A stretch of DNA of 64,000 nt from Nevskiaceae bacterium. Lineage in GTDB: Bacteria > Pseudomonadota > Gammaproteobacteria > Nevskiales > Nevskiaceae. Made by a program: the position numbers and the translations under genes. The notes under the pieces were generated by a model that searched no databases, was not told the DNA's origin, and was given only the letters and a program-made list of their open reading frames with translations. Shown piece by piece: positions 18,612-26,884 of this stretch (within the stretch, counting starts at the first letter, position 1; each line of letters begins with the position of its first letter). The DNA lies in assembly GCA_004297005.1 (NCBI GenBank), contig SCVA01000039.1:62001-126000 (forward strand), in the 5' to 3' direction.

Positions 18612-18809
18612 TCAAGCACGAGGGGTGAGCAGCAGTGCGACGAGCCCGGCGAGCGTTAGCCCGCCCGCCAGCAACACGCTGAGTTGGAGATAGGCCAGGA
18701 CTGCGCCTGCCAGAATCAGCGCCGCCGAGGTCAGCTGTAGACCCAGCTGTAGGCGACGTTGCCGGTCCTGCTCGGACGCGGGATCAGTGGGAAGACTGCT
18801 TTGGTTCAT
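18612..18809 (-). CDS. Small two-helix membrane protein (island)
   Basis: 65 residues: a charged N-terminus (to about 22) followed by two hydrophobic segments (about 24-42 and 44-61), ending TPRA. ATG 18809 overlaps the stop of the upstream gene (ATGA), so translation is coupled. Function unknown; tiny paired membrane proteins in mobile elements can be toxins or holins, but nothing in the sequence decides this. Confidence 0.5.
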   Translation of the reverse strand: MNQSSLPTDPASEQDRQRRLQLGLQLTSAALILAGAVLAYLQLSVLLAGGLTLAGLVALLLTPRA

Positions 18810-19174
18810 GGGTTCTCCTGCCGCGCCATCGGGATGTCACGAGGCAACGTGAAAGCGTCGGAGGGCTGATTGGAGGCGCCGACCTTCGATATCGACCTGC
18901 TGCCGAGGAATGCGGTCCATCGACTCATAAGCCAGCGAGTCGGCAATTCGAGGACCGCGAGTTGGGCTCGGCGATGCCGCCTGCGCTCGAATGCAGGCCA
19001 GCGATTCGAGAAATCGAGCATTGCCGGACCCGGCTTCAAGCCTCCTCGGCGCGACTCGCGTGCCATCGGTGCGGGGTGGCTGGTGAATCGCCAGCGAACC
19101 CCCTCCGGCCCGAATTCCAGCACCGCGCGCTCGGTTCGGAGCGCGCCGGCTGCAGTGAAGTGGATGCGATACAT
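18806..19174 (-). CDS. Hypothetical protein, first gene of a three-gene run (island)
   Basis: A 122-residue protein starting MYRIHFTAAGALRTERAVLEFGPEGVRW. ATG 19174 follows GGAG at a good distance. It is basic in the middle, with no domain I recognise. The ATGA overlap with the small membrane protein gene and the short gap to the third gene mark an operon reading toward the integrase. Confidence 0.5.
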   Translation of the reverse strand: MYRIHFTAAGALRTERAVLEFGPEGVRWRFTSHPAPMARESRRGGLKPGPAMLDFSNRWPAFERRRHRRAQLAVLELPTRWLMSRWTAFLGSRSISKVGASNQPSDAFTLPRDIPMARQENP

Positions 19175-19320
19175 GTCGGAAGGTCTCCGGTACGTCACGG
19201 GATGTGACGGGTTCCACCTACGATCTCCGACCGACTTTGTTTATCAACCCTTGTTGGCCGCGGTGGCGTCCTCTATTCGAACCCCGACGGGCTTGGCCCA
19301 ATCTCCGGAATTCCCAGCGA

Positions 19321-19953
19321 CTACTGCACTGCCAATAGCTGATCCTCCAGCTCGCGGTTCGAGAGCCGGTTCTCGATGGTGCGAATGGCCGGGTCGAGAT
19401 AGATGCGCGAGAAGTAGTGCCGCCGGATTGTGGCCATGTTCGAGGCCGCCTTTGCCACGCGGACCAGTGCCGACACCATCCGTCCTTCCGGCGTGTATTC
19501 GATCAATGCGGGATCGCTGCTGGTCACCGTCGCAATCACCTTGGGCGTGTCATCCGGGTCTCCGAATAGCTTCGTGATGGCCGTATTGATTGGCGACTTG
19601 TAGAGCTTCACCACGTTGCCCCGCGCCTTGGCTGTTTCGATGTACTTCTGCGCGATTTCATCTTTCGAGGTATCAGTCGACGACATCTTCTCGTAGAAGG
19701 CCGGCATGCTCTGGGCATAGAGGTAGTTCGTGTGCTGCTCCTGGATCAGGTCCTCGTAGATGTGCGTCTCCCATTCCTGGCTCGGCGTGCGCTCCCTTCC
19801 GAAAGGATTCGGCCAGAAGGCTTTGACCATCACCTGATCGGTCGCCTTGGCGGCGGCTTCGTCATTCATCTCCGCGCGGGAGGGAAACCACTTCGAGGCG
19901 GTCAGGGCCGGTAGAGCAATGGCCAGGACCAGTAGGGGAAAGAGCTTGCGCAT
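19321..19953 (-). CDS. Secreted hypothetical protein (island)
   Basis: A 210-residue protein with a signal peptide (MRKLFPLLVLAIALPALTAS). ATG 19953 follows GGAG. The mature part is largely helical and polar (EWETHIYEDLIQEQHTNYLYAQSMPAFYEKM; later RRHYFSRIYLDPAIRTIENR) and lacks cysteine. I recognise no family. It is followed, 82 bases upstream on the same strand, by a lipoprotein gene, so the two may form an envelope pair. Confidence 0.6.
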   Translation of the reverse strand: MRKLFPLLVLAIALPALTASKWFPSRAEMNDEAAAKATDQVMVKAFWPNPFGRERTPSQEWETHIYEDLIQEQHTNYLYAQSMPAFYEKMSSTDTSKDEIAQKYIETAKARGNVVKLYKSPINTAITKLFGDPDDTPKVIATVTSSDPALIEYTPEGRMVSALVRVAKAASNMATIRRHYFSRIYLDPAIRTIENRLSNRELEDQLLAVQ

Positions 19954-20035
19954 GGGGTTCTCCAAAAAAGGACGGCGGCGAAGTCGAGGTAGAGGGAGGA
20001 GTGGGGGTTAGGGATATGGGAGAGAGGACGGTGGG

Positions 20036-21058
20036 CTATTCACCGTCCATGTCGTACAGCGCCCGGCTGAGCAGATCGGCCCAGGTGTATTGGCCGGCAT
20101 CGGTCAGCTGCGACTGGCTGCCGCGTACAGACAGGTTGAGGAGGCCACTGTTGATCTGGCCGTCGCCGGTCAGGGACTCCCGGCCACCACTGCGGAGATT
20201 GCGGGCGTAGGTAAAACCGCCCTGCATCGGAAAGCCCACGCCACCAACCGCAGCAGACGACGTTGTCCGCGCTACCGTCACCGCGCCCGGCGACCGCCAG
20301 GAGCCGATGGGGCCGGAGGCGTTCTCGACGTTCGAGGTGATGTCGGTGAGCTGCAGGGTGCTGGCGCTCGGATCGTCGATCAGGTGCCAGCTGCCGATAT
20401 TGATATCGAGCGTCGGGCCGCTAGGCCCCTGAAGTCCCGCCATGGTCCGGACCCGGATCAGCACGTCCCGGTAGCCCGAGGTTGCGTTGTAGCTCAGCGT
20501 GATGCCGCCGGAGCGCGCCGCCACTACTTCGGCGCCGTAGGTCACCCCTGCCACGGTGACCGTGCCGTACCAGGTCGGCGTGAAGGTGCCGGCGCTGGTG
20601 TTGTCGTCGGCGTTGTTCCACTTGATCGTGATCGAGCCCTGGATCACGCCGAGCGATTCGGTGCAGTTGCTGAACTGGGCCTGCAGGGTCTGTTCCGTAC
20701 CCGGAGACACCGGGCCAGGGGTGTAGCTGTAAGTCGCTGTGCCGCCCAAGCTGCAGCTGCGGGTCGTGCCGCCCAATGCCTTCAGCTGCGCACCGGGGAC
20801 CGCATAGGGCAGGAGCACGGCCGACAGATCGCGAAGCGGCCGGTACAGCACCGCAATGCGTCGCGCCTCCCCGTCTGCCGAGAAGGTCTTGGTCGGCGTC
20901 GGACCGCCACCGTCGGAGCCCCCGCCGCCGCAGGCGGACAGGGACACTGCCAGGAGGAGGGGCAGCAAGAGCGCGACGAACTGCGCGCCACGATTGCTGG
21001 GGCTGAGGAGTCGGGAAGGGCGATAGGCGCCAGTGGCGCAATTCAGATGGGTATTCAT
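20036..21058 (-). CDS. Predicted lipoprotein, beta-rich (island)
   Basis: A 340-residue protein with a long N-terminus and a lipoprotein signal ending LSACGGGG (lipid cysteine near residue 43). The mature domain is rich in Thr, Ser, Gly and short beta strands (GTATYSYTPGPVSPGTEQ, GTVTVAGVTYGAEVV), suggesting an extracellular or outer-membrane-attached beta sandwich. Cysteines near residues 101 and 131 could pair. No family recognised. GC content is like the chromosome, unlike the FRG gene further along. Confidence 0.65.
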   Translation of the reverse strand: MNTHLNCATGAYRPSRLLSPSNRGAQFVALLLPLLLAVSLSACGGGGSDGGGPTPTKTFSADGEARRIAVLYRPLRDLSAVLLPYAVPGAQLKALGGTTRSCSLGGTATYSYTPGPVSPGTEQTLQAQFSNCTESLGVIQGSITIKWNNADDNTSAGTFTPTWYGTVTVAGVTYGAEVVAARSGGITLSYNATSGYRDVLIRVRTMAGLQGPSGPTLDINIGSWHLIDDPSASTLQLTDITSNVENASGPIGSWRSPGAVTVARTTSSAAVGGVGFPMQGGFTYARNLRSGGRESLTGDGQINSGLLNLSVRGSQSQLTDAGQYTWADLLSRALYDMDGE

Positions 21059-21113
21059 GGCAAGGGACTAGGTCGGACGGCGGGTTGGGGCCGTGATGTG
21101 AAATGGGGTGGGG

Positions 21114-21437
21114 TTAGCGGGTCTCGCGCCGGCGGCGTGGCCGTCCGATCCGCCCAGGCACGACGTGCGGTAGAACGACAAAGAGCCCATAGCCGTCTGG
21201 CTTTCGCGAGGCATTGCGGCGCCGTGATGGAGCTGGCGAGGGATGCGCGGCCACCCGCTCGGGCCCGCTGTGGGGATCGAGATAGCGCTGCAAGCGAGCG
21301 AGCGTGCCCGGACGAGGTACGACCGCGTGATTTGCCAGCTCCTGCTGCAGCCTTTCGTTCACCGAAGCTGCAGATGAGGTCGGCTCTGGGGACGCCGGGA
21401 CATCTGGTGATGTAGAGCGGGGTGAGCTTCGTTTCAT
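21114..21437 (-). CDS. Hypothetical basic protein (island)
   Basis: About 107 residues from ATG 21437 (GGAAG upstream). Ser/Pro-rich at the start, then NERLQQELANHAVVPRPGTLARLQRYLDP and a very basic tail (RIGRPRRRRETR). It diverges from the XRE regulator gene at 21659. No family recognised; it might be a small regulatory or relic gene. Confidence 0.4.
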   Translation of the reverse strand: MKRSSPRSTSPDVPASPEPTSSAASVNERLQQELANHAVVPRPGTLARLQRYLDPHSGPERVAAHPSPAPSRRRNASRKPDGYGLFVVLPHVVPGRIGRPRRRRETR

Positions 21438-21641
21438 AGGAGTACTTCCAAGAAGCCGGAGAGGGCCGGCGCCGGATTCAGGAAAGCACCCCACGATCCT
21501 CTTGCTACATCTGTTTCCCGGACCGCGTTGCCGTCTTTTTATCTGGCGACGAGCGGTGGTCGCTGGGCGCATTCCCTTTCCGCCGTTCTAGCACAAATAG
21601 TCCAAGATGGTATATGCCAAGACGGGCAATAGTGTGATGGG

Positions 21642-21653
21642 GCGTTGCAACGC
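21642..21653. promoter_or_regulatory. Palindrome GCGTTGCAACGC upstream of the XRE gene
   Basis: A perfect 12-bp palindrome ends 5 bases before the ATG of the XRE regulator, where a ribosome-binding site would be. It is a plausible operator for autorepression; this is inference from position and symmetry. Confidence 0.4.
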
Positions 21654-21658
21654 GTCCC

Positions 21659-21976
21659 ATGACCAAGAAAAAGAAGACCATCCACACCCCGGAATATCGT
21701 GCGCTGCTCGCCCTGCTACGCGAGCGGCGGCGTCAATCCGGCGTGACGCAGGTGGAGGTCGCGGCGACCCTCGGCGAATCGCAGGCGTTCGTTAGCAAGT
21801 GTGAGCGTGGGGATCGCCGCATCGATCTGATCGATCTGCTGCGCATCCTCCGGGCCATTGGGGTTCCGCCGGATGAGTTCCTGACCGAATTGGAGGAGCG
21901 GTTTCCGGCACGGTCGGATGCACGTCGACGGACCGAAGCAAACGTTACTAGTGGTCGCGTACGCAAATCGAGCTAA
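21659..21976 (+). CDS. XRE-family helix-turn-helix regulator (island)
   Basis: A 105-residue protein. The HTH lies at about 17-72: LLRERRRQSGVTQVEVAATLGESQAFVSKCERGDRRIDLIDLLRI, with the recognition helix in ESQAFVSKCERG. The basic C-terminal tail lacks a recognisable effector domain. It probably controls its own promoter and perhaps the divergent minus-strand genes. There is no clear SD; the palindrome at 21642-21653 sits in its place. Confidence 0.85.
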   Translation: MTKKKKTIHTPEYRALLALLRERRRQSGVTQVEVAATLGESQAFVSKCERGDRRIDLIDLLRILRAIGVPPDEFLTELEERFPARSDARRRTEANVTSGRVRKSS

Positions 21977-22591
21977 TCCACCCCTGTTCGCAGGCGAAAC
22001 CTCGGCGCCGCAGGGCCGCTTTCGCGCAGAAGCGAGGTTGGTAATTGGTAATTGGTAATTTAAAAGTTACCAATTACCATGCTTCAGCACTCCCTCCTTG
22101 ATCGGAATGCGCAGGAAGCCTTGTTCTGGGGCGACAGACCTGCAACTCGCGCACCGAGACTGTCGCTGTGAGGCCGTCCTTCCATCCTCAGGTCAGAGGC
22201 ATGCACAGGCACCCGATCATGAATCGGATGCACGCACCAGGTGAGGAGAAGCGGTCGGTGGTTCCCATTGCGCAGCCGGACTGGCTGGTCCGGCACCGAA
22301 CGTGTTGGCCGAAAGTGGACGCCTTGCGAGGGTAATCGCTCGCAAATGTCGTGATGTCGGTCAGCCCCCGGTGCGTTCTGGAAGGTTCGAGGTGCTACTA
22401 ACGCCCGCACAGAGGCACTGCGTGGGCTGTGAAAGCAACTAATGGCTCAGCGGTGGCTCTGCCGTGTAAAAGGTGTAGCACTTTCTCCCCCGTACCCCGT
22501 CGAACTTTGCACGGTTGTACTCCCGCAGAGACATTAGGGCGACAGCACGCTTGAGTCAGCCGCGGTCCGGACCGCCCTTCCGCGATCTCGA
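21977..22591. other. 615-bp gap between the XRE gene and the anti-sigma gene
   Basis: No convincing gene is present. The only clear structure is the GGTAATT repeat at 22039-22080. A 108-residue minus-strand open frame (22084-22410) has no family resemblance or coding character and was not called. The gap may hold the end of an older insertion. Confidence 0.5.
22039..22080. repeat. Triple GGTAATT repeat with inverted copies
   Basis: Three tandem GGTAATT units (from 22040) are followed by AAAAG and the inverted TTACCAATTACCA (22067-22079), so the region can form a hairpin in two registers. It is A+T-rich in a GC-rich setting. It could be an operator, a terminator or the trace of an excised element. 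Confidence 0.55.
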
Positions 22592-23404
22592 TTACTCCGG
22601 CGTCAGGCGAAGCGGACTCGGCAGTGTGTTGGCCCTCGGGATGATCTGGTCCAGCGAATAGGAGAAGGCGGCCGGTGCCGACAGGTCCTGGTTGCGGAGC
22701 TTCAGCGGGCGGACGCCAAACGTCGAAAGATCGAGAGCGACGACGAGTCCGCCCCGCGTATCGTGGACGCAGGTGCCGCCGGTATCGATCACATAGCTGC
22801 TCGCGTTGAGCCGCCGTGCGATGCGGTGCATCGCCGAGCGCTGGCTGGTGGCGGGGTCACTGATAGTGACCGGGATCGAGTCGGGAAGCTGCTGGACGAG
22901 TGCCGCCCAGCCCTGCGGGTTCTGGGTGATCTGCGCCAGCTGGGCGGTGTCAGGAATCAGCCAGAGCTTCGAGAGGCAACCACCCGGAGAGCGGGCCGCG
23001 TTCGATGCGAGCCGGCGGACGAGCCGCGCATCCTCGATGAATCTCTCCGGCCCGGGCGCGACCAAGGCGGCCAGCGGCTCGGGCAGGTTTACCAGGGGCG
23101 GATACCTCAGGTCCAGGCCGGCCGCCGGTCCGGTGGACACGCGGACCGTGGGCGTCGTCACGGGGTCGTCGTCCCGCAGGTACCGCGTCACCCCGATCGC
23201 CAGCACCAGCGTGGCGGCCAGCGCCAGCGGCACGGGCCACCGCCGCAGCGCCGATATGCCCGGCTTCGGCGATGCCGCCACTGCGGCTGCGGCCTGTACG
23301 CGGCTGCCCAGCGCCGCCGGCGCCCTCGGCCGGTGCGCGCGGTAGCGGGCGAGCAGTTCGGCCTCGTCGACCTGCAGGTCCGGCGGCAGCGGCGACTCAT
23401 TCAT
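22592..23404 (-). CDS. Probable anti-sigma factor with one membrane segment
   Basis: A 270-residue protein. The cytosolic N-terminal part (1-52: PDLQVDEAELLARYRAHRPRAPAALGSRV) is followed by a single membrane helix (about 53-72) and a roughly 195-residue periplasmic domain with two cysteines (near 143 and 214). Its ATG overlaps the 3' end of the ECF sigma gene by 8 bases, the usual sigma/anti-sigma coupling. No zinc-binding HxxxCxxC motif is visible, so the family assignment rests on context and topology. Confidence 0.68.
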   Translation of the reverse strand: MNESPLPPDLQVDEAELLARYRAHRPRAPAALGSRVQAAAAVAASPKPGISALRRWPVPLALAATLVLAIGVTRYLRDDDPVTTPTVRVSTGPAAGLDLRYPPLVNLPEPLAALVAPGPERFIEDARLVRRLASNAARSPGGCLSKLWLIPDTAQLAQITQNPQGWAALVQQLPDSIPVTISDPATSQRSAMHRIARRLNASSYVIDTGGTCVHDTRGGLVVALDLSTFGVRPLKLRNQDLSAPAAFSYSLDQIIPRANTLPSPLRLTPE

Positions 23405-24065
23405 GGGCGAGCACCGACTTCAGTTTCGCGATGGCATAGCGGTAGCGGCTCTTCGCCGCCTCGTAGCCGATGCCCTGGATGGCCGCGATCTGCTCCAGCG
23501 GCAGCTCGCCCTCCCACCGCAGCAGCACCACCTGGCGCTGCTCCTCGCTGAGCTGCCGCAGCGCCACCCACAGCAGGCGGGTCTGGTCGGCGCTTTCTGC
23601 CAGGGCGGCCGGATCGTCCGGCGAGGCGGGCAGCCGGGACTCCACGCTTTCCAGCGAATCTTCCGGGCGATGACGGCGGATCAGCGTGACCGCCCGGTTG
23701 TGGGCGATGCGGAACAGCCAGTGGCGGAAAACGCCGGACGCCCGATAGCTGGCCCGCTGCCGCGCGAGACTCACGAAGACATCCTGCAGGCAGTCCGCCG
23801 CCTGGTCGGGGCTGTCGGTGCAGCGCAGGAAGTAGCGGTACAGGCCATCGGAAAAGCGCCGGTACAGCTCGGCCAGGGCCGCGGCATCGCCACCGGCATA
23901 CGCCAGCATCAGCCCCTCGTCGGAACGGTCTTCCGACAGGTCCGCAGACAGCGGCAGGTCGAGGGCGGGCGTTTCCAGCGTCAGGTATCCGGGGTGGGTT
24001 GGAGATTCTGCGCACTGGGGGGGGCAGCAGGCCAACCCTGCCCGGCAGTCCTCCCAGTGCCCCAC
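23397..24065 (-). CDS. ECF-type RNA polymerase sigma factor
   Basis: Sigma region 2 spans about residues 52-135 (LYRRFSDGLYRYFLRC, DCLQDVFVSLARQR, FRHWLFRIAHNRAVTLIRRHR). Region 4 is at about 165-218 (LRQLSEEQRQVVLLRWEGELPLEQIAAIQGIGYEAAKSRYRYAIAKLK). It should direct transcription of a small regulon, with the divergent genes from 24302 the obvious targets. The start is uncertain: GTG 24065 gives 222 residues, but about 40 of these precede the conserved fold, and a run of eight G (24017-24024 on the plus strand) lies in this segment, where an indel would alter the N-terminus. Confidence 0.85.
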   Translation of the reverse strand: MGHWEDCRAGLACCPPQCAESPTHPGYLTLETPALDLPLSADLSEDRSDEGLMLAYAGGDAAALAELYRRFSDGLYRYFLRCTDSPDQAADCLQDVFVSLARQRASYRASGVFRHWLFRIAHNRAVTLIRRHRPEDSLESVESRLPASPDDPAALAESADQTRLLWVALRQLSEEQRQVVLLRWEGELPLEQIAAIQGIGYEAAKSRYRYAIAKLKSVLAHE

Positions 24066-24301
24066 GCAAGGTATCGGAACCGCCGGTTGGCGGCCATCAG
24101 AACCGTCGATCCCGGCTGGTCTGCCCAGCCAAGGTCGCGCAAAGTTCTTGGGCGCGAAGTCGGCTCGCGGCTTGCATCGCCGAAGTGGCGGACGGTCCCC
24201 GGTGGGGCCCGATCACGAGCCAGCCAAGCGCAGTCACGAATTAACCCGAATCGGTGGAGTCGGCGTTATTCGTTCATCAGGGCAATGGAGGGGAACATCC
24301 G

Positions 24302-25507
24302 ATGCGGCAATGGGTACTCACAGGGCTGGTGCCTGGGCTGCTGACTCTCTACAGCGCGATGGCCGTTGCGGCAGAGCCGCCGCCGCCGTTCGTGCCCCAG
24401 ATGTCGATGCTGGCCATCGAGGCCCAGCGCGACGACGGTGAGTTGCGATACCTGCAACGGCTCACGGTACAGCCGCTGGTGGTGGCAAGCCCGCGGTCCA
24501 AGACAGGGTGGACCCTGAATATCGATCAGAGATCGACTGACCCCAATAAAAAGAATATGGCCTATCTCCTGAGTGCGTCTGCGGGGACCGATTCCAGATT
24601 GATCAGAGACGAATTGGGCGCGAAGTTCGTGGAACTGGAGCGGGTCTGCGGGCCAAACGGCAAGGTGTCCGTCATGACCACGCCAGCGCCCGAAGCGCCG
24701 GGCTCGAATGGGCAGATTGCGAAGCATATTCAGTTTCTCAAGGTTAAGGGTTGTACCGAGAACGGGATAATGAAGCCGGATGGTTATGACCAGACAGATT
24801 GTTTTGTGGATCGGTCTGATACGAAAACGTTGGGATGGGTCGAAGACTCCTGCTGCTTCTATTACCGAGACCTCAATCATTTCCTCGACCAGTGCACCGC
24901 CGAGGTGCGCGCCTACAAGCAGAAGCGGGGGTTGTTGCCGAAAGGCTTCCGCTATCAGCCGCTGACGGAGGAGCAGTGGACCGAGGAGCAATACCAGTAC
25001 TGGCAAGCGGGCCAGAACGCCGCCGATCCGGTGGCCCATTGGCGGGCCGCGCTCAAGCGCTGGCCTCTCTACGACACCAGCGCCTTCGGCGATCCGACGC
25101 GCCCCATCGGGTTCACGCGCTATCTCAAAGCCGAGTTGCGCCGGATCGCGATTCAGCGGGTGCGAGACGGATCATTGGCCGAAGCCGCGATGGCGTTTCG
25201 TAGCGCCGCGAACTCCGAAGGACAGCCTGGCCGAGAGGATCGGGACTACCTTTCCAGCCTACTGGTGAGCGCCGACAGGTCGGGCTTGAAGGCCTATTTC
25301 CAGCGCACCGAACCCAAGGATGGCAACCAATCCATTTCACTACGGTACGGCTCTTGTGATCGGGCGATGACCGATGCGCTCAAGGACGCCGACAGCCAGC
25401 GGTCCGGTTTCCCCGCCCCGGCCGCCAAAGCCATCGAGGCGGCAAGCCGTCTGGTTGACCTGGTGTGCAACGGTCCTTTCACACCCAATGAGGATTTACT
25501 CCCGTGA
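24302..25507 (+). CDS. Secreted six-cysteine protein with C-terminal extension (island family A)
   Basis: A 401-residue protein with a signal peptide (MRQWVLTGLVPGLLTLYSAMAVAA). ATG 24302 follows GGAGGGG. Residues about 30-213 form a domain shared with the protein at 32336-32992: VCGPxG, MTTPxP, GCTExG, DCFVDR, CCF and FLxQC, then RAYKQxRGLLP. Six cysteines are conserved (116, 151, 167, 184, 185, 198), suggesting three disulfides. The extra 190 residues at the C-terminus are helical. I recognise no described family. It starts the run divergent from the ECF sigma gene; its stop overlaps the next start. Confidence 0.75.
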   Translation: MRQWVLTGLVPGLLTLYSAMAVAAEPPPPFVPQMSMLAIEAQRDDGELRYLQRLTVQPLVVASPRSKTGWTLNIDQRSTDPNKKNMAYLLSASAGTDSRLIRDELGAKFVELERVCGPNGKVSVMTTPAPEAPGSNGQIAKHIQFLKVKGCTENGIMKPDGYDQTDCFVDRSDTKTLGWVEDSCCFYYRDLNHFLDQCTAEVRAYKQKRGLLPKGFRYQPLTEEQWTEEQYQYWQAGQNAADPVAHWRAALKRWPLYDTSAFGDPTRPIGFTRYLKAELRRIAIQRVRDGSLAEAAMAFRSAANSEGQPGREDRDYLSSLLVSADRSGLKAYFQRTEPKDGNQSISLRYGSCDRAMTDALKDADSQRSGFPAPAAKAIEAASRLVDLVCNGPFTPNEDLLP

Positions 25508-26871
25508 GCGCGATGCGCTGGCCTTTGCTCGGCTTGGCCGCGCTGGTCACGCTGTGGATCGAGTTCGTGCCGCCAGCGTTTGCACAGGCAACGCCCACGG
25601 CGACGCTGCAAGCGGGCACGACCGCCTATGGAAAAGGCGAATTCAACCAGGCATATGAACTGCTGCAACCGCTGGCCGAAGCCGGGGAGCCCGAAGCCGA
25701 GTGGTATCTGGGCCTGATGCACGTCCGGGGCGAGGGCACACCACAGGACTACACCAAGGCCATGCACTGGTTCCGGCGGGCCGCCGACCACAGCTACTCC
25801 CGCGCGTACTACGACGTAGCGCTGATGCACGAACTGGGCGAAGGCCGCCCGGTGGATCACACCATTGCACGGCAGTGGTACGAGCGTGGCATCCAGGCGC
25901 GCTGCGTGCCGTGTATGCGCCACCTGGGCTTCATCGACCTATATGGCGTCGGCGACGCCAGCCCCGCACCGCAACGCGCGCTGCAATGGCTGCGGGAAGC
26001 CGCGGATGCCGGCAGCGGCGACGCGGCGCTCTACCTCGGAGCCGGCCTGCTGAGCATGGAGGATGCCGGGGCACGGTCAGAGGCGCTGTTCCACCTTCAG
26101 CGTGCCGCGACCCAGGGCCATGTGCCATCGCGCGTGCTGTGGAACATCGGCCGCTGGGCCTTGCCCGACAACGCATCCGATCTCGCCGCCGCCCTGCGCG
26201 AACTGCGCACGCTCGCGAACCACCCGGACCTCCGGCCGCGCACCCGTGCGCTGCTGTGGTCGATCCTGACGCGCAGCGCGCTGGTGGGCCGCGGCATGGC
26301 GGTGGACCCGTCGCAGGCGCTGGCGGATGCCGCGCGGATGGATGCGGTCGTCAAGCAACTCGACGAGTCCTCCTTCGATGCCTTCGAGGACGGCTTGCGC
26401 CGTTCCTTCCTGTCATTCCGCTACGCGCCCTATTTCGATCAGGTGCGCGCCATCCTGGATGCACGCGTCGATGCGCAGGGTGGCAACCGCGAGCGCGCCT
26501 GCGAAGCGGCCTTCGACCTCGCGCGAGGCGTTCTCGACGGCTGGCTCGGCACGAGTGATGCGCTGCTCGCGCTGGAAGCGGTCGAGCGCTGCCCGGTCGA
26601 CGAAGAGGTGATGGCCGTGCTCGATCCCAACCTGCTGTTGCAATTGCTGCACTGCGAGGCTTCAAACGGCCTGGCCGCCTGCCGGCAGGAATACGGAGTG
26701 GACAACCCTGTGCGGCGAACGGCAACCCAGGCCAATCTGCAACGGGAGTTGGCGATGCTGGGGCTGTATTGCGAAGCGTGCAGGGATGGGATGAATTGGA
26801 GTGGGATTTTGGTCAGGCATCTAAACGTCAATGTAAATATGGGGCATGGCGGGCATGAAAAAAGGGAATAG
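25504..26871 (+). CDS. Secreted Sel1-repeat protein (island)
   Basis: A 455-residue protein with a signal peptide (to about residue 27, AFAQA). GTG 25504 overlaps the previous stop; ATG 25513 is an alternative. Sel1-like repeats occupy about 35-205: GEFNQAYELLQPLAEAGEPEAEWYLGLMHVRGEGTPQD, then DYTKAMHWFRRAADHSYSRAYYDVALMHELGEG and two more. Such helical repeats mediate protein-protein contacts. The C-terminal 240 residues have four to five cysteines and no recognised domain. It probably works in the periplasm together with the six-cysteine protein encoded just upstream. Confidence 0.78.
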   Translation: MSAMRWPLLGLAALVTLWIEFVPPAFAQATPTATLQAGTTAYGKGEFNQAYELLQPLAEAGEPEAEWYLGLMHVRGEGTPQDYTKAMHWFRRAADHSYSRAYYDVALMHELGEGRPVDHTIARQWYERGIQARCVPCMRHLGFIDLYGVGDASPAPQRALQWLREAADAGSGDAALYLGAGLLSMEDAGARSEALFHLQRAATQGHVPSRVLWNIGRWALPDNASDLAAALRELRTLANHPDLRPRTRALLWSILTRSALVGRGMAVDPSQALADAARMDAVVKQLDESSFDAFEDGLRRSFLSFRYAPYFDQVRAILDARVDAQGGNRERACEAAFDLARGVLDGWLGTSDALLALEAVERCPVDEEVMAVLDPNLLLQLLHCEASNGLAACRQEYGVDNPVRRTATQANLQRELAMLGLYCEACRDGMNWSGILVRHLNVNVNMGHGGHEKRE

Positions 26872-26884
26872 GAGTGAAATTGCC

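Noticed and set aside
22084-22410. 108-residue minus-strand open frame in the gap after the XRE gene
   Set aside because: No SD, no hydrophobic core pattern and no family match that I can recognise.
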